In this document: positions 8,501 to 17,434 of the stretch, one piece after another
Layout of the letters: the number at the start of each line of letters is the position of its first letter
Numbering within the stretch: position 1 is the stretch's first letter
From: Micromonospora lutea
GTDB taxonomy: Bacteria; Actinomycetota; Actinomycetes; Mycobacteriales; Micromonosporaceae
Direction of reading: 5' to 3'
DNA: 41,922 nt
NCBI RefSeq assembly: GCF_016863535.1
Contig: NZ_BOPB01000019.1
Span: forward strand, 1 to 41,922
The notes under the pieces: model-generated
What the model was told of the DNA's origin: nothing
Database searches by the model: none
The model's input: the letters and a program-made list of their open reading frames with translations, nothing else
Translations under genes and position numbers: made by a program

Positions 8501-10162
8501 CGGACGCTGCTGGAGCGGCTGGCCGGCGCGGGCAGGCAGCCCGACCAGATACTGCACCTGTGGTCGATGGACGTGCCGGCACCGGACCTCCGCGCGGACA
8601 CCACCACCGAGACCATTGCGGCCGTCGAGACCGGGCAGGTCCTCTCCTTCTACAGTCTGCTCTTCCTCGGACAGGCGATGGAGACCCTGCCGACCGCCGG
8701 CACCGTCGCGCTGCGGATCGTCGCCGCCGGCCTGCACTCGATCAGCGGCACCGAACGGCTCAACCCGATCACCCGCACCGTGACCGGGGCCGCCCTGGTC
8801 CTGCCCCAGGAGAACGCCGAGTTGCCCTGCCAGGTGTTCGACCTGGACCCGGATCCGGCCACCGAGGACCCCGACCGGGTGGCAGGACGGCTGCTCGACG
8901 AGTGCGGCGAACCGTCGCCGGACCCGGTCGCCTGGCGCGGTGGCCGGCGCTGGATACCCGACTGGGACGCCCTCGACCTGCCCGAGCCGGTGATAGACCC
9001 GTTCCGGGCCGCCGGCGTCTACCTGATCACGGGTGGTGCCGACGAGTACGCCGACTCCTTCACCCGCGTGCTAATCGACGACTACGCCGCCGACGTCACC
9101 ATCGTCGAGCGGCCTGGTTTCCCCGCCGAGCAGCAGTGGGACGACTGGCTCGACACCCATCCCCGGCACGACGACACCAGCGAGCGGATCCGCCGCGTCC
9201 GCGCCGGGCGGGCCGCCGGTGGCCACGTCTCGGTGGTGACCGCCGACGTCGCCGCCCCGGCGCAGTTGCGCCAGGCCGTCCGATCGGTCATCGAACGGGC
9301 CGGCCGCCTCGACGGGGTGTTGCACACCGCCGGGCTGGCCGAAGAACGGGTGCACTACCTGGTCCGGGACACCACGCGGGCGGTGTGCCAGGAGCGCTTC
9401 CGCCGCCGGCTGCACGGTACGGTCGCGCTCGGCGCGGCCCTGGCCGGACTACCGGTCGGGTTCTGCCTGGTTCAGTCGACGCTGAGTCCCCAACTGGGTG
9501 GGCTGGGCCGGGTGGCGAGCGCGGCGGCGGCAACCTTCGCCCACGGTTGGGTCGATCTGCTTTCCCGTACCGCCCCCACCCGCTGGTTCAGCACCGACTG
9601 GGACGACGGTGAGTACGAGGTGGCTGCCGACCGGGAAACCGGTCTCGGCCCGCCGTTCAGCGCCGCCGAGGCGGTCGGGGCGATGCGGCGGATCCTGGCC
9701 CTGCCGGACCCGGGCCACCTCGTCGTCCTCGCCGACGACCTGCGGCCCCGCATCGACTACTGGCGGTACGGCCAGCATCGGGGGGTGGGGCCGGTCGGGG
9801 GGCCGAGCGCCGCTCATCCCCGGCCACCGCTGGCCACCCCGTACGCGGCGCCGCGCAACGACATCGAGGAACGGATCGCCGCGATCTGGCAGCTCCTGCT
9901 GGGCATCGAGAAGGTCGGCGTCGACGACGACTTCTTCGCCCTCGGCGGGCACTCGCTGCTCGGCGTGCAACTCGTCTCGCGGCTCCGGTCCGGATTCGAC
10001 ATCGACTTCCCGCTGCGCATCCTGTTCGAGGCGCCGACGGTGGCGGGTATGGCGCAGCAGGTCGTACAGATCCAGGCCCGGCACACCGACATCGACGACC
10101 TGGAAGCCCTCCTCGACGAGTTGGAGAAGATGGACGACGACCACGATGGGAGCGCGCCGTGA
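5513..10162 (+). CDS. Type I PKS module KS-AT-KR(inactive)-carrier protein
   Basis: The 1549-residue protein starts at an ATGA overlap. The ketosynthase (about 15-440) has the complete Cys-His-His triad in SACSTSL (about 187), EGHGTAT (about 322) and NIGHLDAAAG (about 361). The acyltransferase (about 530-850) carries GFSLGEYVAA rather than GHSxGE, and PGLTGF in place of PGQGSQ. Such departures recur in ATs of hybrid NRPS-PKS lines, so it is probably active; its extender is uncertain (malonyl most likely). The ketoreductase region (about 900-1400) is degenerate: the NADPH loop reads GGADEYA and the Tyr/Asn of the catalytic YxxxN segment read Ser/Thr in LGRVASAAAATF. The carrier domain near 1440-1520 has ALGGHSL, peptidyl-carrier style. 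Placed after an Asn module, it should give a beta-keto (unreduced) gamma-amino acyl chain. Confidence 0.92.
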   Translation: MSTPQTPPTDSAVPADAIAVVGMAAKLPGAPDLPTFWANLRHGVESISFFGEADLLADGYHLDDIRHPQFVAAHGALADSGHFDAAFFGYAAREAELIDPQHRVFLECAHHALEDANLVPHRYPGRIGVFAGAGLNTYFLRNVLSRPDVLDAAGPTQVVLGSDKDYLATRVAYKLGLTGPGIAVQSACSTSLTAVALGCQSLLSYQCDAVLAGGVRISSPRRVGYRYLPGGVASADGHCRAYDVAAQGTVGGDGAGVVVLKRLADALAAGDHVHGVILGSAINNDGSAKAGFTAPSVAAQADVIGEALEVAGVDARTVSFVEGHGTATALGDVVEVAALTRAFRRHTDDVGFCALGSVKTNIGHLDAAAGIAGLLKALLALRHREIPPHLHFTAPNPALALDDSPFRVNRTLLDWPDDGRPRRAGVSSFGLGGTNVHLVLQEAPRPGSVRREPAQPELIVVSARSAAALNRSSAALAGLLRGADAPALAGVARTSRTGRRVLPWRRVVVADDPGVAADALAAEIPEAVFEESTDRPVALLLPGLTGFEPGTGRDLYDHVPGYRDDVDHCAGLLADDLGLDLRTVMYPADGADERARAALTRNSVSVPALVVTQYALTRQLLRAGVRPEAAVGFSLGEYVAATLAGVLSLEDCMRLVAVRGRLYDTLPPGGALAVGLAAEVVAAELPGALTVAAFTGPSSCTVSGPPGELADLRARLDARDVPTTPVRTTVAVHSPALDGILDAYRQVCATVRFTAPASPYVSTLTGDWATAELVTDPEYWVRQLREPVRFSAALRRLRDRLPEAVLLEVGLGHGLGALARQQGDTPPATVSTLHRGAATVTDRAALVSALGQLWLLGVEVDRQPPPAGPPVRLPGYPFERDEFWLSPGSVIPGQATPGAARPVPAAPPARADPATWFTIPVWRQRPRTDAVAVRPAGERWLVLRGHHPLGDSVVAELRARGAEVVEVAPGPAFDAGGLEPGGDGPVLVDPDRPADYRTLLERLAGAGRQPDQILHLWSMDVPAPDLRADTTTETIAAVETGQVLSFYSLLFLGQAMETLPTAGTVALRIVAAGLHSISGTERLNPITRTVTGAALVLPQENAELPCQVFDLDPDPATEDPDRVAGRLLDECGEPSPDPVAWRGGRRWIPDWDALDLPEPVIDPFRAAGVYLITGGADEYADSFTRVLIDDYAADVTIVERPGFPAEQQWDDWLDTHPRHDDTSERIRRVRAGRAAGGHVSVVTADVAAPAQLRQAVRSVIERAGRLDGVLHTAGLAEERVHYLVRDTTRAVCQERFRRRLHGTVALGAALAGLPVGFCLVQSTLSPQLGGLGRVASAAAATFAHGWVDLLSRTAPTRWFSTDWDDGEYEVAADRETGLGPPFSAAEAVGAMRRILALPDPGHLVVLADDLRPRIDYWRYGQHRGVGPVGGPSAAHPRPPLATPYAAPRNDIEERIAAIWQLLLGIEKVGVDDDFFALGGHSLLGVQLVSRLRSGFDIDFPLRILFEAPTVAGMAQQVVQIQARHTDIDDLEALLDELEKMDDDHDGSAP

Positions 10163-11565
10163 CGGTGTCGGCCCACAGTGACGCCAGGTCCGGCATCTCC
10201 GTGGCCCGGCTCGCCGAGCGGGGAGCGGACCTGTTGCGGCAGGAGGACCCGGACCTGCACGCGATCCTGGACCGGGAGAACCGGCGGCAGGCACGCTCGC
10301 TGGTCATGGTCGCCTCGTCAAGCGTGGTCGATCCGTCGGTGCTGGCCTGCCTGGCGTCACCGGTGGTGAACGTGACGGCGGAGGGTTACCCGGGCCGCCG
10401 GTACCACGCCGGCTGCGCGCAGGTCGACGAGATCGAACAGCTCGCGATCGACCGGGCCCGCCGCCTCTTCGGAGCCGAGTACGCGAACGTGCAACCGCAC
10501 TCGGCCTCGGTCGCCAATGAGCTGGCGCTCAGTGCCCTGCTGCGACCGGGGGACGTGATCCTCGGGATGGACCTGCACCAGGGCGGCCACCTCACGCACG
10601 GATCGCGGGCGTCCTTCTCGGGGCAGTACTTCCAGGCACACGGGTACGGGCTGGACGAGCACGGTCGCATCGACATCGGCGCAGTCCGCGCGCTGGCGCG
10701 CCGGACCCGGCCCCGACTGATCATCTGCGGGGCGACGGCGTACTCCCGCACTGTCGACTTCGCGGCCTTCCGATCGGTGGCCGACGAGGTGGGTGCGCTG
10801 CTACTGGCGGACATCTCTCACGTCGCGGGGCTGGTGGTGGCTGGGCTGCACCCCAACCCGGTCGACCACGCGCACATCACCACCACCTGCACCCACAAGC
10901 AGCTCTTCGGCCCGCGCGGCGGCTTGGTGCTGCTCGGCCGGGACGCGACGACGCCCGTGCCGGGTGGTCACGGCAGCACCCTGGCCGAGGCGATGCAGCG
11001 TTCGGTCTTCCCGTTCTTCCAGGGAGCACCGGCGGTCAACGTGATCGCCGCGAAGGCGCGGGCCTTCGACCGGTGCGCCACCACGGAGTTCCGGGACCTG
11101 GCCGCACGCATCGTCGACGACGCCCGGGCGCTGGCCGACGCGTTCGCCCGGTTCGGGTACCGGGTGGTGTCCGGGGGCACGGACAACCACATCGTGCTGC
11201 TCGACCTGACCGACACCGGGTTGAGCGGGCTGGTTGCCCAGAACGCCCTGGAATCGGTGGGGATCCTGGTCAACAAGAACCACGTACCCGGCGACCGACG
11301 GCCCGCCTCGGTCACCAGCGGGCTCCGGCTGGGCACCAACACCCTCGCCGTACGCGGAGCCGGGCCGGTCGACATGCCGACCTGCGCCCGGCTGGCGGAC
11401 CGGGTGCTGCGGGCGGTACAGCCTCGCGGGGACCGGGACTTCCACCTCGACGCCGGTACCGCCGAACAGGTGTCGGCCGACGTGGCGGCGCTCTGCGAGC
11501 GCTGGCCGTTACCGCGCTACCCGGCCGACGACCTTGCCTGCACCACGCCCGCCTGGCCGAGTTGA
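10159..11565 (+). CDS. Serine hydroxymethyltransferase-like PLP enzyme
   Basis: The GTG start overlaps the PKS stop (GTGA). The 468-residue protein is a fold-type I PLP enzyme of the glycine hydroxymethyltransferase family. It shows the AEGYPGRRYHAGC substrate loop (about 75), the cofactor aspartate segment DISHVAGL (about 215) and the PLP lysine in TCTHKQLFGPRGG (about 247). Housekeeping SHMT moves one-carbon units between serine and glycine on tetrahydrofolate. Cluster-borne homologues have been recruited to make alpha-methylserine or to do aldol/retro-aldol chemistry on beta-hydroxy amino acids. Being tightly coupled between a PKS and an NRPS gene, this copy most likely makes or tailors a building block. 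Its substrate cannot be read from sequence. The C-terminus is slightly extended and ends in a short Pro-rich tail. Confidence 0.85.
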   Translation: MTVSAHSDARSGISVARLAERGADLLRQEDPDLHAILDRENRRQARSLVMVASSSVVDPSVLACLASPVVNVTAEGYPGRRYHAGCAQVDEIEQLAIDRARRLFGAEYANVQPHSASVANELALSALLRPGDVILGMDLHQGGHLTHGSRASFSGQYFQAHGYGLDEHGRIDIGAVRALARRTRPRLIICGATAYSRTVDFAAFRSVADEVGALLLADISHVAGLVVAGLHPNPVDHAHITTTCTHKQLFGPRGGLVLLGRDATTPVPGGHGSTLAEAMQRSVFPFFQGAPAVNVIAAKARAFDRCATTEFRDLAARIVDDARALADAFARFGYRVVSGGTDNHIVLLDLTDTGLSGLVAQNALESVGILVNKNHVPGDRRPASVTSGLRLGTNTLAVRGAGPVDMPTCARLADRVLRAVQPRGDRDFHLDAGTAEQVSADVAALCERWPLPRYPADDLACTTPAWPS

Positions 11566-11585
11566 CCCCGACGAGGAGAACCTCC

Positions 11586-14500
11586 ATGGACCTGGATTCC
11601 GAGACGCTGACCAGAATCTCGGCGTTGTCCCCACGCAAGCAGGCGCTGCTGGCCGAGCGGCTCCGGCGACCGGTGGGAACGGAGCACGCACCGATCGGGC
11701 GTCGGCCGGACGGCCCCATCCCGCTCTCCTTCGCCCAGCAGCGGCTGTGGTTCCTGGACCAGCTCGACCCGGGCACGGCGCACTACAACATCCCCCTCGC
11801 CGCCACCATCCGGGGCCCGATCGACGTACCGGTGCTCGAACGCAGCCTCAACGTGCTCGTCGAGCGGCACGAGAGCCTGCGCACCAGCTTTGTCCTCGGT
11901 GACGACGGTCCGGTCCAGGTCGTGCACGAACGGACCTGGGTGCCGCTGGAGGGGCACGACCTGGCTGACCTGCCCGAGCCGGACCGGAGCGCCGCCCTGG
12001 ACGACCTGGTGGTGAAACACGCCAACCGGCCGTTCGCCCTCGACCGGGCGCCGTTGCTGCGGGTCGGACTGGTGCGTCTGGGACCCGCCGAACACGTGTT
12101 GATGGCCTCGATCCACCACATCATCGCCGACACCTGGTCGATGGAGCTGGTGCTGCGGGAGCTGTCGGTGACCTACGAGGCGCTGACCCACGGGCAACGC
12201 CCGCCCCTGGACGACCTCGTCGTGCAGTACCCCGACTACGCCCACTGGCAGCGGTCAGCGCTGCAGGGGGAGGCGCTCGACGCGCAGGTCGCGTACTGGC
12301 GGGACCAGCTCGCTGGAGAGGTGCCGGTGCTGGACCTGCCCACCGACCGGGCCCGCCCGGCGCAGCAGAGCTACCGGGGCGCGCAGTACGTCGAGTGGCT
12401 GCCGGCGGATCTCGCCGAGCGGGCACGGGAACTGGGCCGCGAGGCGCGTACCGGAACGTTCAGCGTCTTCCTCGCCGGCCTCACCGCGCTGCTGGGCCGG
12501 TACAGCGGCCAGGACCGGGTCGGCATCGGCACCCCGGTGGCGAACCGGGGCCGGCCGGAGCTCGCCGGCATGGTCGGCTACCTGTCCAACACGGTGCTGC
12601 TGCGGACGGACCTGCGTGACGACCCGACCTTCACGGAGCTGTTGGCCCGCGCCCACCGGACGAATCTTGGGGCCCTGGCCAACCAGGACCTTCCCTTCGA
12701 CCGCATCGTGGAGATCGCCCAGCCCGACCGGGATCTCAGCCGGACGCCGCTGATCCAGGTGATGTTCGTCTTCCGGGCCGGCGGTGGTTCCGAGCCCGGG
12801 GCACAAGCCGTCCTTCCCGGGCTCGACGAGGCGCTGGCGATCGACAACCACACCGCCAAGTTCGATCTGACCTTCGGCCTGGAGGAGAACGGCGGCAGCT
12901 TCCGGCTCGCCGTTGAGTACAGCACCGACCTGTTCGACGAGGCGACCGTCGTCCGGATGGTCGGGCACCTGACCACCCTGCTCACCGCCGCACTGGCCGA
13001 CCCGACGCTCAAGCTGGCCGACCTGCCGCTGCTGACGGCGCCGGAGGAGGAACAGATTGTCGTCGAGTGGAACCGCACCGACACCGGGTACCCGTCCGAC
13101 CGCTGCCTGCACGAGCTGATCGAGGAACAGGTCGACCGCGACCCCGAAGCACTCGCCGTGGTCACCGGCACGGGATGGCTGACGTACGCCGAGCTGGACG
13201 TCCGGGCGAACCAGCTCGCCCACCACCTGATCGCCCGCGGCGCCGGGCCGGACGTGCCGGTGGGGATCTGCCTGGAGAAGTCCCTCGACCTGGTCGTCGG
13301 TCTGCTGGGCATCGCCAAGGCCGGCTCGGCCTACCTGCCGTTGGACCCGACGTACCCGGCGGAGCGGCTGCGGTACATGCTGGACACCGCCGCCGCACCG
13401 CTGGTGGTGGGTACGGCCGCGAGCGCCCCGTGGGCTGCATCGGTCTCCGGCGTCCGGCTGGTCGACGTCGACGCGGACCGGGCGTCCGTCGCGGCGGAGC
13501 CGACCCGACGGCCCCGCCCGGCCGTCACCCCGGAGAACCTGGCGTACGTCATCTTCACCTCGGGCAGCACCGGGCGGCCGAAGGGAGTGCTCCTCGACCA
13601 CCGCGGCCGGGTCAACAACTTCAGCGACTTCAACCGCCGGTTCGGCATCGGACCCGGCGACCGCCTGCTCGGGCTGGCCGCCACCGGGTTCGACATGTCC
13701 GCCTACGACGTGTTCGGCACCCTGATGGCCGGGGCCACCCTGGCGCTGCCGGACCCGGGCACTGAACGCGACCCGGAACACTGGCACCGGGTGGTCGCCG
13801 AGCACCGGGTGACGGTATGGCACACCGTGCCGGCCCTGCTGGAAATGTTCGTCGAGGCGGGTGAGTCGGTCGGGGCCGGTCCGCTGCCGATCCGGCTCGC
13901 GCTGCTCGGCGGGGACTGGATCCCGCTCAGCCTCCCCGACCGACTCCGGGCCCTGGCACCCGGTGCGCGGGTGGTCAGCCTCGGTGGCGCCACCGAGGTG
14001 TCGATGGACTCGACGATCTACCTCGTCGACGAGGTGGACCCCACCTGGCGCAGCATCCCGTACGGCCGACCGATGGCCAACCAGCGGTGCTTCGTCCTGG
14101 ACTCCCGGATGCGACCGGTCCCGGTCGGGGTGCCGGGCGACCTGTACCTGGCCGGCGTCGGAGTCGGCCGCGGCTACCTGGGCGACACCGAGTTGACCCG
14201 TGCCAAGTTCCTGGCCAGCCCGCTGCCACAGTGGCCCGACGAGCGGCTCTACCGCACCGGCGACCGGGCCCGGTACCGCGCCGACGGCAACCTGGAACTC
14301 CTCGGCCGCAGCGACTTCCAGGTCAAGATCCGGGGCTGGCGGATCGAGCCCGGTGAGGTGGAGAGCGCGCTGCGCGCCCAGGACGGTGTCAAGGAGGCTC
14401 TGGTCACCGTCTCACCCGACGACGGTACGCCCCGACGGCTGATCGCCTACCTGGTCGCCGAACCGGGCGGCGCACTGGACCCGGCGGTGGTCCGGGCGGC

Positions 14501-16304
14501 GGCGCAACAGATCCTTCCCGACTACCTGGTCCCGGCCGTGCTGATGCCACTGGAGTCGTTCCCGCTGACCCCGAACGGCAAGATCGATCGAGGTCGGTTG
14601 CCCACCCCCGACGCCGGTGGCGAGGCCGCCGGAACCCCGTACGTCGCCCCCCGGGACCGCACAGAACAGGTTCTCGCCGACATCTGGTCGGAGCTTCTCG
14701 GGTTGGACCGGGTGGGGATCGAGGACAACTTCTTCGCCCTCGGTGGCGACTCCATCACCACCATCCAGGTGGTGTCCAGGGCCCGGCGGGTCGGCGTGTC
14801 CCTCTCACCCCGGCAGATGTTCCAGCACCAGACGATCGCCGAGTTGGCCCGGGACGCGTCGACCGTCACCGACGAGGAGCCTGGTGCCCCGGACGAACTG
14901 CCGCCGCTGACCGCACCGACCCCGGCGGAACTGGCCCGGCTGCGGGCTGAGATTCCCGACCTGGTCGACGTGTACCCGTTGCCGCCGATGCAGCGGCACA
15001 TGCTGCGCCGGCAGTTGGCCCACCCCCGTCCCGGGCAGTACGTCATCCAGGCCGACTACCTCTTCGTCCGCGACGGGCTCGACCTGGACGCGCTCACCGA
15101 GGCGTGGCAGTACGTGGTGCGTCGCCACCCCACTCTGCGTACCTCCTTCCACTGGGCGGGCCTCGCCGAGCCGTTGCAGGTCGTCCACGCCGACGCGACC
15201 ATCCGGATCAGCCGTCACGACCTGCGGGGTCTCGACACCGCCGGGCAGGTCGCCCGGCAGGACGAGATCGTCGAGGCGGACCGGGCGGTGGGCTTCGACC
15301 TGGGCGGCGCGCCGCTGCTGCGCCTGCACCTGTTGCAGATCGACGACGGCACCTACAAGTACGTCTGCACTAACCACCACATCGTGCTCGACGGTTGGTC
15401 CCGGGCCATCGTCCAGCAGGAGGTCTTCGCGGTCTACCAGGCGATCCTCGACGGCGAGACGCCACGGCTGCCGACCCTGACCCCGTTCCGGGACTACGTC
15501 GCCTGGCTGCGCGGGCGGGACATGGACACGGCGGCCCGGTTCTGGCGTGACCACCTGGCCGGCTTCGACGGGCCCACCCCCGTGGTGGCCGCCGTCGGGC
15601 GGCCGGACCCGGTCGTGGGAACCGAATTCGCCAAGCAGCGGATCCCGCTGGACCCGGTGACCCACGAGGCACTGGCCGAGTACTGCCGGGCGCACCGGCT
15701 CACCGTCAACACCGTGATCCAGGGAGCGTGGCTGCTGCTCATGGCGGCCTACACCGGGCGCAGGGACGTCGTGCTCGGGGTCACCTCGTCCGGCCGGGCG
15801 ACGGAGTTCCCGGGGGTGGACACGGTCACCGGGCTGTGCATGAACACGCTTCCGGTACGCGTCACGGTGGACCCGGACCGGCCGGCGAAGGAATGGCTGG
15901 CCGACCTCCAGGCGGATCAGGTGGAGCTGCGGCAGTACGAGTACAGCTCGGTGGAGGAGGCACTGGGTGTCGAACTGCTCGACCTCTTCGAGTGCATGAT
16001 GGTCTTCGAGAACTATCCCTGGGACGGCTCGCTGAACAATCTCGCCTCCCGCGTCGACCTGGAGCACCCTCTCGCCCAGGCCGACTACCAGGTGGCGCAG
16101 TTCGAGTTCCCGCTCCGGGTCGAGGTGGTGCCAGGCGCCGACACGCTCCTGATCATGCACTACTACCCGGGGGTGTTCGACCACGACACAGTGACCGCGA
16201 TGATCGCCGACTGGGACGCCACCATCGCCGGCCTGGCCGCTCGTGGCGACGGGCCGCTCGGCGGCGTCGCCGTCACCACCGTCCGGCTCGGAGCCGGCCG
16301 GTGA
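11586..16304 (+). CDS. NRPS C-A-T-C, unassigned amino acid, terminal condensation domain
   Basis: The ATG at 11586 is preceded by a GAGGAGAA Shine-Dalgarno, and the protein has 1572 residues. A 40-residue helical N-terminus (possible docking element) precedes an LCL-type condensation domain with SFAQQRLWFLDQL and HHIIADT (about 176; the usual Gly is Thr). The adenylation domain (about 500-1000) has FTSGSTGRPKG near 656, GGATE in place of YGPTE, and NGKIDR. The ten pocket residues read approximately D-M-Y-H-L-G-L-M-D-K. The GGATE/GDW signature is shared with the Cys/Gly-like branch, but I cannot assign a substrate. The carrier has LGGDSI (about 1055). A second condensation domain (about 1125-1560) keeps HHIVLDG (about 1264), NTLPVRV and VFENYPW. 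There is no thioesterase, so release or hand-off must use this C domain or a trans partner. Confidence 0.92.
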   Translation: MDLDSETLTRISALSPRKQALLAERLRRPVGTEHAPIGRRPDGPIPLSFAQQRLWFLDQLDPGTAHYNIPLAATIRGPIDVPVLERSLNVLVERHESLRTSFVLGDDGPVQVVHERTWVPLEGHDLADLPEPDRSAALDDLVVKHANRPFALDRAPLLRVGLVRLGPAEHVLMASIHHIIADTWSMELVLRELSVTYEALTHGQRPPLDDLVVQYPDYAHWQRSALQGEALDAQVAYWRDQLAGEVPVLDLPTDRARPAQQSYRGAQYVEWLPADLAERARELGREARTGTFSVFLAGLTALLGRYSGQDRVGIGTPVANRGRPELAGMVGYLSNTVLLRTDLRDDPTFTELLARAHRTNLGALANQDLPFDRIVEIAQPDRDLSRTPLIQVMFVFRAGGGSEPGAQAVLPGLDEALAIDNHTAKFDLTFGLEENGGSFRLAVEYSTDLFDEATVVRMVGHLTTLLTAALADPTLKLADLPLLTAPEEEQIVVEWNRTDTGYPSDRCLHELIEEQVDRDPEALAVVTGTGWLTYAELDVRANQLAHHLIARGAGPDVPVGICLEKSLDLVVGLLGIAKAGSAYLPLDPTYPAERLRYMLDTAAAPLVVGTAASAPWAASVSGVRLVDVDADRASVAAEPTRRPRPAVTPENLAYVIFTSGSTGRPKGVLLDHRGRVNNFSDFNRRFGIGPGDRLLGLAATGFDMSAYDVFGTLMAGATLALPDPGTERDPEHWHRVVAEHRVTVWHTVPALLEMFVEAGESVGAGPLPIRLALLGGDWIPLSLPDRLRALAPGARVVSLGGATEVSMDSTIYLVDEVDPTWRSIPYGRPMANQRCFVLDSRMRPVPVGVPGDLYLAGVGVGRGYLGDTELTRAKFLASPLPQWPDERLYRTGDRARYRADGNLELLGRSDFQVKIRGWRIEPGEVESALRAQDGVKEALVTVSPDDGTPRRLIAYLVAEPGGALDPAVVRAAAQQILPDYLVPAVLMPLESFPLTPNGKIDRGRLPTPDAGGEAAGTPYVAPRDRTEQVLADIWSELLGLDRVGIEDNFFALGGDSITTIQVVSRARRVGVSLSPRQMFQHQTIAELARDASTVTDEEPGAPDELPPLTAPTPAELARLRAEIPDLVDVYPLPPMQRHMLRRQLAHPRPGQYVIQADYLFVRDGLDLDALTEAWQYVVRRHPTLRTSFHWAGLAEPLQVVHADATIRISRHDLRGLDTAGQVARQDEIVEADRAVGFDLGGAPLLRLHLLQIDDGTYKYVCTNHHIVLDGWSRAIVQQEVFAVYQAILDGETPRLPTLTPFRDYVAWLRGRDMDTAARFWRDHLAGFDGPTPVVAAVGRPDPVVGTEFAKQRIPLDPVTHEALAEYCRAHRLTVNTVIQGAWLLLMAAYTGRRDVVLGVTSSGRATEFPGVDTVTGLCMNTLPVRVTVDPDRPAKEWLADLQADQVELRQYEYSSVEEALGVELLDLFECMMVFENYPWDGSLNNLASRVDLEHPLAQADYQVAQFEFPLRVEVVPGADTLLIMHYYPGVFDHDTVTAMIADWDATIAGLAARGDGPLGGVAVTTVRLGAGR

Positions 16305-17434
16305 GCCCGGTGACCTGGCGGCTCTGCCTGGCCGGCGCCGGCAACGTGGGCCGCTCACTGATCGACCTGCTCGACGAGCGTGGCCCGGACCTGGCCGCCC
16401 GGTACGGCGTACGCCTGGCGGTGGTCGGCGTCGCCGAACTCGGCGGCGCCGCGCTGCACCGGGACGGGCTGGACCTGTCGACGCTGCGCGCCACCCTGTC
16501 CGGCGGGCGGGCGCTGGCCGACCTGCCCGGCGTGGGCAGACCAGGGCTGGAGCCGCTGCCGCTGCTCGCCGAGTGCGGCGCGGACATCCTGGTCGAGGCG
16601 ACCCCGGTGAACCTGACCGACGGTCAGCCGGCCCTGGACACGGTCCGGTATGCCCTCACCCATGGCGTCCACGCCGTACTCGCCAACAAGGCGCCCCTCG
16701 CCCTGCGCTACGCGGAGCTGGCTGCCCTGTCCCATCCGGCCGACCGGTGGCCAGCCGGGCCGGGCGCGATCGCGCCGGCCGCAACCGGTGCGACCTCGTC
16801 GTCCGGTCGGCTCCGCTTCAGCGCCACCGTCGCGGGCGCCCTGCCGGTGGTCACCATCGGCCGCCGGGACCTGGCCGGCGCCCGGATCGACCGGGTCGAG
16901 GCGATCTTCAACGGCACGTCGCAGAGCGTGCTGCGCGCGATGGAGGCAGGCGTCGACTTCGCGGACGCGGTCTGGGACGCCCAACGACGTGGCATCGCCG
17001 AGGCCGACCCGAGCCTCGACGTCGGCGGACACGACGCCGCCTGCAAGCTGGCGATCCTGGCCAACGCGGTCCTCAGCCAGCCGACCACCCTCGCCGACAT
17101 CGCCGTCACCGGCATCGACGCCTGCAGCCCGGCCGACCTCGCCGCCGCCCGCGACCGGGGGGAGCGGATCGTGCCGCTCTGCCTGGCCGAGCGAACGGGC
17201 ACCGGCTACCACCTGGCCGTACGACCGGCTCCACTGCCGCAGGACCACCCGCTGGCGATGATCGGTCCGGACGAGATGGCGGTGTCGTTCACCACCGACC
17301 GGGTCGACCGGCTGGTGGCGGTCAGCCTGGAGCCGGGCCCCGAGCCGGCGGCGGCAGCGCTGCTCCGGGACATCCTCGACATCGCCGGCGCGCAGCCGAC
17401 CGGCCCGACATCCGGCGGTACACATGCACGGTGA
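16301..17434 (+). CDS. Homoserine dehydrogenase, short form without ACT domain
   Basis: The start is a GTG inside the GTGA overlap with the NRPS stop; the protein has 377 residues. Homoserine dehydrogenase reduces aspartate semialdehyde to homoserine with NAD(P)H. The N-terminal dinucleotide motif GAGNVG is at about residue 12, ANKAPLAL at about 128, and the family segment AEADPSLDVGGHDAACKL at about 235-252 supplies catalytic and substrate residues. Typical actinobacterial Hom proteins (about 430 residues) carry a C-terminal ACT domain; this one stops without it, and an ACT protein is encoded two genes downstream. Its place in the operon suggests dedicated supply of homoserine, or a homoserine-derived unit, for one of the adenylation domains. 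A substrate other than aspartate semialdehyde is possible. Confidence 0.88.
   Translation: MSPVTWRLCLAGAGNVGRSLIDLLDERGPDLAARYGVRLAVVGVAELGGAALHRDGLDLSTLRATLSGGRALADLPGVGRPGLEPLPLLAECGADILVEATPVNLTDGQPALDTVRYALTHGVHAVLANKAPLALRYAELAALSHPADRWPAGPGAIAPAATGATSSSGRLRFSATVAGALPVVTIGRRDLAGARIDRVEAIFNGTSQSVLRAMEAGVDFADAVWDAQRRGIAEADPSLDVGGHDAACKLAILANAVLSQPTTLADIAVTGIDACSPADLAAARDRGERIVPLCLAERTGTGYHLAVRPAPLPQDHPLAMIGPDEMAVSFTTDRVDRLVAVSLEPGPEPAAAALLRDILDIAGAQPTGPTSGGTHAR

Noticed and set aside
11073..11585. Upstream extension of the C-A-T-C NRPS into the PLP-enzyme gene
   Set aside because: The extended sequence is an out-of-frame reading of the SHMT-like gene; ATG 11586 with GAGGAGAA is clearly better.
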